Shown: positions 39,693 to 50,103 of the stretch, in pieces | How positions within the stretch are numbered: the stretch's first letter is position 1 | How the letters are laid out: each line of letters opens with the position of its first letter | Translations under genes and position numbers: made by a program | The notes under the pieces: model-generated | Database searches by the model: none | What the model was told of the DNA's origin: nothing | Seen by the model: only the letters and a program-made list of their open reading frames with translations | Assembly: GCA_003118195.1 (NCBI GenBank) | Contig: BEXV01000330.1 | Location: 85,087 to 149,086 of the forward strand | Length of the DNA stretch: 64,000 bases | Reading direction: 5' to 3' | Source: Hemicentrotus pulcherrimus | Lineage: Eukaryota; Echinodermata; Echinoidea; Camarodonta; Strongylocentrotidae

Positions 39693-40911
39693 AACTGTCT
39701 CACAATGGGAAACCAGACTTTGGAGTCGTGAGGGTATGCCAATAATGTCGAAACCTACTGGTACACAAAAAGGATTAACACTTTCTGGGGGAGTGTAAAG
39801 AGAGCATACCGGTAATCAAATTATGCCCGTTTGTTTTTATTGGCAATGTCGGAAAGTTAGTCTGACAGGTTTTTAGTTTGAAAGTAGTGTATATTACTTA
39901 TCATTGTTGAGTGTTGGCTTGATACATCGAGTTCATATATATATATATATATAAACTCTTTTTTTTTTTTCATTGCAAAGATCACAAGACAGACGAGATA
40001 TCAGTAAAATATTTAACTTTATCACAAGCAAATTCGCTTAAACAAAACAAAACATTAAATGTATCTGTTTTTTAAAGCAAACTACCAAGGATGTTAGATA
40101 GCAGGTTTCATGATACAAAATTGGCATAATCAGCTCTCACACTTGAATAAAAGGTTTTTTAGACATCAAACTTAAATTTACGAAATGAATTATCAGGGCA
40201 TTTATACACCGCATTATCTTTGAATAGAGTAGAATACTAGAACGAATTTGGCCTATGCAAACTGTAAACAGTATCTCCTACCCACATTTTTTTTAAACCA
40301 TTGAAATCGCTTTAGTTTGTTTGAATATGCGTAGACGAGAAAATTTATCAACGAATCAACTGTTAAAATTCTTTTTTAAAGATGAAGTTGAGTAGTGGTC
40401 ATGCGATTGCATTGTGAAAGAAACGATGTGGAATAGACCAGAAAAGGTTGATCACCTAGCATATAAGAATTTGTGTGTATTGCAAGGTTCTGGAATCATC
40501 AAAATGATAAGAAATTTGGTAAAGTTACAAACACTGTACACAGAAAGACGTATATGGGACTACACGAACACGTGGCGAAAAAAACATCCCCCGAGTTTTT
40601 ACGATAAACATGACATATTTAGAATATGAAGGCATTTGAAGAGCCATGCTTTTCAGGGAACATGTCTTATCTGATGTTCTTCCACACTTGCATTACAACA
40701 AATGATAAAGTTCACGAATTATTTTTCACCTCTTCCCAGAACTCAACCTTCTCTTTAATCAATATTATCATAAATGTGAAAGTATTAGTATGAAAAAGTT
40801 GGTAGAATTAAAAATATTATTGACTTCATAATGTAGTTTAATGATATTCAACGTAGACATGACAACAACTTCTTGATGACATACAGTAAGGAGACGATCT
40901 GACATTGAGAT
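39693..40911. repeat. Local segmental duplication, copy B with two inserts
   Basis: Same landmark order as copy A but about 1.2 kb long. The excess comes from a block at about 39980-40297 and the TTAA MITE at 40376-40758. Without these the length equals copy A. The two copies are adjacent and in direct orientation, consistent with unequal exchange or replication slippage. Confidence 0.78.
40376..40758. mobile_element. TTAA-flanked MITE, copy 3 (383 bp, diverged)
   Basis: Related to the copies at 1295 and 59089: the left third, including GTCATGCGATTGCATTGTGA and GGTTCTGGAATCATCAAAAT, is close. The termini differ (TTAAAGATGAAGTTGAGT on the left, TTAAAGAGAAGGTTGAGT from the right) but pair with each other, so it is a separate subfamily with its own matched ends. 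It sits inside duplication copy B, and copy A represents the empty site. Confidence 0.75.
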
Positions 40912-43906
40912 TTATGAAATATGTTATTTATTAGTTTCCACAGATTCTGAAAAATGGTGGATTCACAATACTTATGCCATGTCTTTTAATGTATGTTTAG
41001 ACTCGTGATGTGTTGTTTCCCTATTGAAGTACTATTGTTATCTTTGATAACACAACTGTGAAGCACATTTTTATTTTATTTTTTTGACTTCGAACTATAC
41101 AAACAGCGTAGTTGGATTATCCATATGATTACATCCGATTAGAACTGTAGAACTGTAGATGATTTGATTGGACGTAACAAAATCACATTTATTTGAGGGT
41201 CTGAAATCTTTTTAGACTACCACATGGCCAGCTGGAGGGTCTAGTCTGAATGACTCAGTGATGACGTCATACGGGGGTCAGTCCAAGGGAACACCATCTG
41301 GTAAGACCAGGCGACACGGAGCAAACTATTTCAGTCATTCTCTGGAGCTATTTTTAGCCTAAATTGCCAGATGGAAGCCCCGGTCTGGCGTGGAAAAGGA
41401 AAAAAAAAATAACACGGATGAAGAGGAATCAAACTCCCGGAGGGGACTCGCAAACATGACTGAATAATTAGACTACATTCCAGACGTCCAGAATGATTTG
41501 TAACCTCCTTCATTTGCCATTGAAAATAAGTTCATTAGGAGTTGACATGCTCATATATTACTCTCGAGGTTACAAAGTGAAGCAGTGATTGGGAAAATCC
41601 ATCCATGAATAGGATGCCAGGAAACTAGAGAACAGTATCATTTGATCAAGAAGGCATTTACGCTACATGGGAATGTGACAAACTGTTATTCCACACTGTC
41701 CTGAAAACCAGGACATTGAAATGTGTTATATTGGTTGCTCTAAATCAAGCCTTCTAAACTAGTTTATTAGAAGTGCCAAAACGAAAAGAATTTTTAGATG
41801 AAGTGCCAACCAGTATGTTTGATTTTGCTGCGAGGGACCTTAGCGACCAAGCCGACAACGGATGGGGTGCAGGGGGCCTGAAGCTAATGTATTTTAGGGC
41901 TTTCTACAGGCCCAGATGTGGCATTTTAAAACCTTTTTATTCCAAAATATATCAATCATAATTTCATACAATTCCTGGGTACATTTACACTGGAGGTAAA
42001 TTTATATGTAGTTATTTCGGTGCAATAAACACGGGAATTGGGAATTCCAGAGATTGGCAATGTTAAAATTGGTAGCACATCGTAAGCTTATTGTCGTTTA
42101 GAGCTCAGGTTAGTTAAAAGTCGTATAAAATAGTACAAAAAGGTTAAAGTACCCTTTTTCCTGGTTGTTAAGCAGAAATTTTGGGTTGAACTTCGACTGG
42201 GACTTTTTGATTTTGTTGAGTTTTTAACTTCGACTGACCGCAAGCGCCACCAGCTGAGAAGGCCTGCTCTAAATCATCACGAATGCAAACTCTACTAAAA
42301 GGATGTCTAAGGAAAATCAGGAGACACGTGCGTTAAGTATGACAAATAATTTTGCAGCTTGCATAATATCTAAGGTCCTGTGTAAGGGTTATGGAATGAA
42401 TAGAATTTGGCAATGAAAAAGTTGTAGAACTCTAAATACAGAAGGCAACCACCATCACCGGTCCTTTTGAATTTCTTACAATTTCGGGGTCATAATATTT
42501 ATCAGATTTTACATATACTTACTCTAAAATATAAGGGAGCCTTTAAGGGGAAAACGCAACGTGCGTCGCTCTGGACTGACTATAAACATAGATCAATTGA
42601 TGAAAGGTACACTACCAAGTACCGAGGCAGGAACTTCCAAAGATCATGGAAAATATAACTGAATGAGAAGAGAAAAATCTTGTCAATTCGGTTCGTGTAC
42701 GCTCGACCTAGTAGTAATAATAAGGTTTAGTACACATTCTTGTATTCGAGCAACAGGGAAAAAATAATGATATATTTACTCAATCTTGTTGAAATCCTTC
42801 CTAATATCTGTACCTAGCTATGTGTACATGCGGCATCAACATTAATGGTAGAACGCTGTAAATGAATCCCAGTGACAGTCACATTTGGAATATGAGCGCA
42901 TTTCAAAAGAAACCATTTCACGTGACATTCCCTCTATAAAATTCTTTCCACATAGAAAACAGAGACGAGAAAGCTCAAAGGTATTTCCCCTTTCAATAGA
43001 ATTGACCATTCTCTTTATCCTATACTCATGAATTATGATAATTTGTTACACATATTTCTATGCTCACTATACGGATTTTAGGAATTATGTTTTTGTTGTT
43101 ATATGACACGATGCTTAACCTAACAGTGTTCCCTTGATGCACCATGAATGACATATACTATCCTATAGTGCTCACATTTCTACCTGAAGTGATCAACGGT
43201 GAACATTTAGTTGTATGGCTTAAATCCGGACTAAATTAGGTATTTTGGCATAATAAAGTGCTTCGTTTGAATCTTATTGACCGTTAGTATAATCATGTAT
43301 ATTGTGTATATGTGGGGTTTTATATTAAGGAACGTACACGTAGAGTAACTTTTGTTATTCTTTTCTTCTAGAGATTCATTGATCTCTGTGTGGAAAATTA
43401 CAACATGTGTGAAAAAGCTGACTAGAAAGGCATGAGGAGGGGGATGGGGTAGTACAATGTCGCTACATATTTGTGGTCTTGCCATGACGTACACGCAACA
43501 AACTGCACCATTATGACATGTAATGACCCATGTATGGATAATACGTAAGCCACATGGTTTGCTATCATAGCACTGATATGAGCTTGCTATTTGCGGCCGC
43601 AGATTGTTGACGGAATTTACACATGGGCATTGGCGGGTGACTGGAACGCACGTGAAAGCCTGTTACTTATTCTTCTCTTGTCGTTTCCTGTTTGTCCTTA
43701 TCACGATCATCATAAAACTTTATGTGGTTATCTTCTAGGTGCGACTTTCTCTGTGAAGGCAATCCTTACCCTTCGTCGTTTATTTTCTCTCGGATCTCTC
43801 TTTCTATCCGTATCCAACTCTCTCTTGGAAAAGCATGGTCTTCTCCATTCAATCTAAATTGTGGTTTGGATTCAATCTGGGGCATTGAATGGCTTTTTGT
43901 TTGTTA
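40912..43906. other. Non-coding stretch
   Basis: No gene recognised. An AP-1 site TGACTCA (41251) lies four bases before a CRE TGACGTCA (41262). Confidence 0.5.
41251..41269. promoter_or_regulatory. Adjacent AP-1 and CRE motifs
   Basis: TGACTCA at 41251-41257 and TGACGTCA at 41262-41269. Both are bZIP consensus sites. No promoter is recognised nearby, so function is uncertain. Confidence 0.22.
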
Positions 43907-43910
43907 ATGT

Positions 43911-44095
43911 ATAATTCTACCCTTCTAATCTAATTCCACATCTACCAAAGATCGTTAAAGACATTAAATATCGAATTACATCCTTCACACGCATCATTAT
44001 GTGACATTGAAGGGCTTCTTCAATTTTACATTTATAATTCTAAACATCTAATCTAAATCCACATCTACCAAAGATTGTAAAGGGCATTAAATATC
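43911..44095. repeat. Tandem duplication, about 122-bp period
   Basis: The segment 43911-43973, including CCACATCTACCAAAGAT and CATTAAATATC, recurs at 44033-44095 with several substitutions. Confidence 0.75.
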
Positions 44096-44391
44096 ACGAT
44101 AAATCTTTAACACAAAAACACAAAACAGAACAAGCGGATACTTTTGCACAATGACACCTATATAGGCCTAACACAACTTCAATATAAAATTTTAATGACA
44201 CCGTTCGCTTATCCATTGTTTCCTTATCTCTTCCATACCTTCACATCTACTTTAGATGTTTTCTAGTCACACGGCTAGAACTGTTTTTTTTTTATGGAAC
44301 TGTCGTAAGTTGTCTTCACCAAACGTTAACTAAATTTTGAATTTTCTATTAACGTCTTTTTTTTTTCCTTTTTCTTCTTCTTCTTCTTTGA

Positions 44392-44426
<35 letters not shown>

Positions 44427-44867
44427 TTTTCCTATTTCCATCAATTCATGATTAAAAATGATAATATCTACTTTAGAAGTTTTGAAGGCACGCTGGTAGA
44501 ATTGATAATAAGAGAACTACATTAGAAATCACAGATGTTTACAAACCTACTGCAATGAGATGCGCTTTACAGCAGATCTTGATGTCTGAAAGCCTCCATT
44601 GGAGTTCCTTTTGGATATCTAGACTAAAATTTATTGGAGACCATAGAATCAAGGTAATGATATCTGGTTCACGTATCTTGATAAATTTAACAATTGTGAG
44701 ACCACAATAGTCTTTATACATATCATTCAACCTGTTTTATTTCAATTATCCGTTATTAATACTAGTACGAAAATTATATAATATGTACACATTTACAGAA
44801 GATAGTCTGATTAGAACGGATAATGGCAAACTAATAATATCTCTTTCTTCGACATTTGGGAAAAAAA
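44096..44867. other. Non-coding stretch with (TAG)n
   Basis: No gene recognised. A perfect TAG trinucleotide run lies at 44392-44426 and gives poly-Val or poly-Ser frames. Confidence 0.5.
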
Positions 44868-44960
44868 CTAAACGGAGAACAAAATAGTGGTACAATAGTG
44901 GTCCTAATATCAGTCCTTGTGGTACCCCGACATATTTGGATCATCTAATGACGTATGTTA
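44868..44960 (-). pseudogene. LINE reverse-transcriptase fragment
   Basis: A minus-strand reading gives VGVPQGLILGPLL, the conserved reverse-transcriptase box that precedes the catalytic YxDD motif. The nucleotide sequence aligns with the same box of the LINE at 48425-49750. An in-frame stop lies a few codons upstream and no YxDD follows clearly. It is probably an old, decayed LINE. Confidence 0.45.
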
Positions 44961-46460
44961 ATCAGTGATAACGCCCCATATTGTAGGCTAACTACAAACA
45001 AATTATACTCATCAGAGAGCCATTATGGCATAAATCATCTGCCTAAAATGACTGTCTTTCACTCGTTTGCTCAGTAGATTCTCTTTCTCATCACCAATTC
45101 ACCATTATCAATCTATGTCCACAGCCAGGGAAGATATCCCGTACGCACAAGGCCATGATTATAATGTTGACAGTACACTTATGGTCTGATTGCGTCAGTA
45201 CTAAGTAGAGCTACTCATTAACTTGGGATGCGATGAATATAGTTCACAAGTTACCAATAAAGAAAGCTAGAAGACAGTTCACAATCTAACCAAACACTTT
45301 TCTGACTTTACATCTACTTAAGAAGTACTTAGTACCTGTTTTCTATTTAAAGGGTTCCCCTTCAAGTGTTGTCAAATGTATGGTCATAAATTGAATGAAT
45401 CATCTGATCTTGAATTTTTGGAGAACACGTTTTTTTTTTTCTGTATAGGAAGGAGATGTATAGAGAATCGAGTGTCATGAACCGTTGTCACTAGATCGCA
45501 TGACAGGAATGAAAGTCACTTTCCTGATGAGATCATTTTGTGTAACGAAATATAATCGATACAAATGTACTTGGGGGGGAGGGTATATTGACACTATCAT
45601 TACTGACGTAATAATTTCATCAGGAAAAATAGTCACTTAATATGCTAACTATCTAACAATATGCTGACTATCTAACATGATTTTGTTGAATTGCTATATT
45701 CGTTGAAATTGTATACTGCTTCATGAAAAGCATGTACAATTCAATCTATGAACTGCATGTTTTTTCATCAATCAATTATTCATTTTATTGATTGCTATGG
45801 AATAAATTGATTTGTCGATAAAAATGAAATTCTACGGCATTGTAAAACGCAAAGGCTGATTGGAAGCCCCTTTAAGATGTATCTCAATGAAATACAGTGC
45901 TAGACTGTGCGTTGTTGCTGGTGTTGTTGCCATATGCGAATAGACCTGACGTCGAATCGAGTATCATTAGTATGATTGGTTTTGCCCGTCGTTATTTTGC
46001 CGTAAGGCTATTAAAACATGCATATCACAGCGGGAACTTGAAAGGCCGTTATGACATGGAACGTTCATGCAAAATGTGGACTGACACTGGATCAATACAA
46101 CCCCCTTCCAATCTAATCACGATCTGTTTGGCTGTACGGGATCGGGATTATTATTGGCAAAGGTTTCAAAACATTTATGTGATAGAGCAAGGATAGCTTT
46201 TAAGCTATCAATTCCCAGTGTCATAATACTGTCTCATTCTCTACAGCTGATCTGTAATGTAATTTTTCTGTTTTTCTCGCTCTCACACACTCTCACACAC
46301 ACACTCTATCCCTCTTTTTTCTTTCTACATCTCACTTTCAGTTTCCCCATCTCCAATTCTCTACATATGCCATTCACTTCTCCAAATATCCTCTTTCTTC
46401 AATCCATCTCAGCTGTTTTCCTCTTCCTTTACCATCCCCGCTCTCCCTCACTCCCCTTCN

Positions 46461-46500
46461 ACCCTTTTATACCGAAAACACATTATGCCTGACTGGCATC
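46461..46500. repeat. 40-bp dispersed repeat, copy 1
   Basis: Identical over 40 bases to 55539-55578, starting ACCCTTTTATACCGAAAACA. A pyrimidine-rich tract precedes both copies, and an N sits just before this one. Possibly the end of an unrecognised element. Confidence 0.85.
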
Positions 46501-47634
46501 TATATATATATATCTTCATTTTCTCAAGACATCATAGGAAGATCTTTTTCTCACCCCCTCTATCGTGTACAATAATTAAACAAATTTAAACTCAAACTGT
46601 CTCGTGATAAACATACCCCGTTGTGAAAAAGACCAATCACTCTTTCTGATACGTCACACTCTACCGCTGGAGTATGAGTTTGTACAATATACCAAAAAGA
46701 AACCACACGCTAAGCCGAATATTGGGAAGGGTTTCGTGTTAATTAGTACTCGATTGACCAATTACACAACCCGCTGTGTAACCTCGTTTTGCAGAATTTG
46801 TATAGTGTCCGCCATTTTTTAAAAGCACATTGCGACATGGTCTGCCGAGAAACCTTGAAGTATTATTATGCTATCCTTGTCAAGAAGTTAATTTAGTTCA
46901 ACTTTCAAGGCACCTCACCCGTGAAATATGTGAAACTAGACGATGCGTTGCATATTAAATCAAATTGCGTCTCTTTCAGAAGAGGAATCACGTGTGATGT
47001 ATTTTATGCTGCAGGTACTAGGAGTGGATGTATAAGTTGAGTTATAAATGGGAGGAGCTCATCTAAACACTCTTTCGTCAACCAAGAAGGCACGGGTTCT
47101 AGTTAAGTGACTTGATTTCGAAGGTCTCTCCCGTATTGTCGACGATTTCAAGGGAGGTATTGTGTGTGATATAATAATATAAATGTCTTTTTTTGTTTGG
47201 TTCTGTGGGTTAAGAGAGTGGCAGCAACCACGCTCCTTTTGAATCAAAGTTATCATAAAATGTTTCATTAGTTAAAATGTGCCAAGCGTGAGGTGAATAT
47301 CAAAAATATTATAATCAATGGTATTTCCCACAATAATGTCACATAATATTGTCATTCAGCTATTACGCGCAATAAAATGTTTTTGCTGTTACTTGCTTGC
47401 TTTAAAACAAAAAATATATCTTTTATTGCAACTGAGGGTAAGAAATTGGACAGAATATTCCCAATCGTTGAAGTCATGGATTATGGTTTCACTTTATATG
47501 TTCCCTTTTTTACATTTTATTATGGAACTCTAACATTCCCTTTTATTCCCTTAACAATAATTTCCTTCTAAATATCTTTCTCTTTTCCACCATTCCCTGT
47601 TCGACTATCTTCCATCGCCAAGACTATGAACGCT

Positions 47635-47715
47635 CTCTCCCCCTCTCTCTCCCCCTCCATTGCTCTCTCCCTCTCTCTCTCCCTCCCTCCCCCTCTCCCA
47701 TTCTCCCTCTCTCAT
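47635..47715. repeat. CT-rich microsatellite
   Basis: A CTCTCC/CCCT-type pyrimidine tract. The long plus-strand frame that begins here is seeded by it. Confidence 0.8.
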
Positions 47716-48424
47716 TATTCCTCATACACGTCGCAGAACCGCCGCTCCTGATGTTACATTTGTTATGCTTGCGAGGGTGACGGGACCATTTTCATCTTCT
47801 TGCTCGCATTTAGGAAAACCAAATCAAAACATCACGTGTTTATTTTGGAGGAGTAAATGCAGGCATAACATTAAGGCAATAACATTTCCTTTTCCAAGCA
47901 AAGCGGCTACTCAATGCATTCCAATGAGATGTCGATTGCTCCAGAGGCGTTTCAGGTCCATCGCTAGACTGGGGATGGAAGAAGAGTGTTATGTCGACTG
48001 TAAGCGTCGAACATGAGGAATGTTCACATCTTTGATTTGAGTGGAATATCCTGCAGCCATTATGAAATGTAACTGATTAAATGACTATTCACCGCTTTGG
48101 CAGATTTCGAATGCAGGTCGTTCACATGACTTCATAACATCGAAATATCATATCAGTGTCGAAGAGATTTTTGTATTTTCTCACATACCTCCTACCTGCC
48201 TCAATTACAATATCTATATATAAGACATATAAACACGCTGATCAGCAATGGTTTATCCTAACAACATTTAGTTGCCGACAATCATAACAAATTACAGTCA
48301 ATATTAACTTTTTCCATGTTTGTTTAATAAAAAATGGTTTGATTACCACGAAGGAAATGTTCTCATCTTCTCCTTTTTTCTGCTTCTTCCCAGTCTTCGT
48401 CTTCTTCTTTTTCTTTCTCCAATT

Positions 48425-49750
48425 CAATCAAGGTTTTATTTCGAAAAACATAGAGTACAATGATGCACATGCTGCAGCTTAAAAGCTGAAATGTATGTGT
48501 TTACAATGATCAAGGATACAAATAAATGGAAAGGATAACCATTCACAAAACATATCGGCATTATCGTACAATCAAACCATGACAGACAAAATACTGGTCT
48601 GTTTAAAAGACAGCTGTTCAAATATACAAATCAAAAAAATTGGGTTAGAAAAGAAAAATTCAAAACATTCAGCAATGATTAAGAAGATCATTGAAATATA
48701 GTATTGCACTTTGTTTAAAAAGATATGTTCTGTATTTATACAGACTATACTTGTTTTTATTTCGTTATGACATGCCAGCAATTTTTCGTTCAGGAATCCA
48801 GCCTTTGCATTACGGGTTATTAATTAGAGATTCAGCAAAAACAATACATAATTATGTCACGCCTTAATTGTAATCGTTGAAGATGACATCGTTTCAAAGC
48901 GTCTTCATAATTATTATAACTTTTCCCTAAAATGATGTTACATACCCTTTTTTGAATTCTTTCTAAATTATGTATGTGCTCTCAGTTAAGACCTCCATTA
49001 AAGACAGGTGCACAATACTCTAAAACAGAATGTATCCAACACATATCACCAATACTAAAAGTCTCAGGAATAGACGGATATTTTCATAAATGTAATTCTC
49101 ATTGCAGTACATTTGTTAGGGTTTAGTTTCATGTGATTACTTTCTGTCCATTCTAATAAATTATCTCACACATTTTGCAATATTGATTGTTACTGTAAAG
49201 TTCGACCTTCAAGTAGAGTAAGATCATCAACATATTTGATATATAACAACGATTGATCTTGGCAAGCATCATTAAACATAATTAGTAATAAAATTGGGCC
49301 TAACTTCGTACCTTGTGGAACCCCGGCATGGGTAGTTACATATTCGGGAAAACATTTTGATATTGTTCACACTGAGAACGTTGTTCTATAAAACTTATTA
49401 TCCAATTTATAATAAATGGTCTGACATTGAGATCAATCAATTTCATAACCAAAATATTGTGATATAATCGGTCAAATGCTTTGGAAAAATCTGTACAAAT
49501 AAAAGTTGACATAGATTTTGGTCTCTCACAATTTTCGAAAATGTAATGCAATAGTCTAATTAGATAGTGAGATGTTGATAAACCAGGTCTATTGCCATAT
49601 TGGTGAGGGTCAATGTACTTAGATATGTCTTCCGAAAGCCACTTGGCTATAAAAAAATTCTGCCATTTTCGAGAGACGGCTAGTTAAGGCTTATGGGGTG
49701 TAGTTGTTCAATTGTCGGTGGTTGAGACTTTGGGATTGGAACGATTTGAC
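48425..49750 (-). pseudogene. Broken LINE (non-LTR retrotransposon), reverse-transcriptase part
   Basis: Reading on the minus strand from 49750: QIVPIPKSQPPTIEQLHPIS; then IDPHQYGNRPGLSTSHYL; then CTDFSKAFDRLYHN (reverse-transcriptase box with the first catalytic Asp); GVPQGTKLGPI; KYVDDLTLLEG (catalytic DD); NPNKCTAMRITF; and the C-terminal EHIHNLERIQKRVCNIILG. The order and motifs are those of CR1/L2/Rex-like LINEs. Frame changes occur near 49345 and 49070, and several stops interrupt the sequence, so it is dead. The 3' end is near 48425 (AATAAAACCTTGATTGAA on the minus strand). The 5' end stops at the TAC microsatellite, so endonuclease and ORF1 are absent. Confidence 0.88.
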
Positions 49751-49752
49751 TT

Positions 49753-49795
<43 letters not shown>

Positions 49796-49868
49796 TACTA
49801 CTGATATTACTACTGCTGCTACTACTACCACCACTACTACTGATATTACTACTGCTGCTACTAATACC

Positions 49869-49901
<33 letters not shown>

Positions 49902-49975
49902 ACTACTACTATTACTACTACTTCTACTACTATTTCTCCTATTATTTCTTCTACTACTTCTTTTAGTATCAAAAT
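49751..49975. repeat. (TAC/TGC)n trinucleotide array, about 220 bp
   Basis: An array of TAC with TGC and TAT variants and some higher-order repetition. It produces poly-Thr, poly-Ser and poly-Val frames on both strands. It borders the 5' end of the LINE. Confidence 0.9.
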
Positions 49976-49982
49976 ATAAAAC

Positions 49983-50103
49983 ATATTCGGGCACCTTACT
50001 GCCCAAATGTGACGATATTCGGGCACGTCGCTGGCTAAGATATATTCTGGCACCTCCTTGACTAACTATGTGGGTATTTGGGCACTTAACTGCCTGAAAG
50101 CGT
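49983..50103. repeat. Degenerate tandem repeat, about 27-33 bp unit
   Basis: Four units begin with ATATTCGGGCAC or variants (49983, 50015, 50042, 50074) and share a following CTTACTGCC-like part. On the minus strand the unit reads GTGCCCGAATAT. Confidence 0.7.

Larger units (their letters stand above)
44961..48424. other. Non-coding stretch with pyrimidine tracts
   Basis: No gene recognised. It holds an 18-base duplication at about 45638-45675, CT/CA-rich sequence at 46277-46310, an ambiguous base at 46460, a 40-base repeat (46461), and a CT-rich tract at 47635-47715. The 45897-46196 and 47660-48016 frames match nothing known. Confidence 0.5.

Noticed and set aside
45897..46196. 99-codon plus-strand frame
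   Set aside because: No recognisable domain and no neighbouring exon.
49680..50053. Poly-Ser, poly-Thr and poly-Val frames
   Set aside because: Trinucleotide array; only the last 20 or so residues of one frame belong to the LINE.
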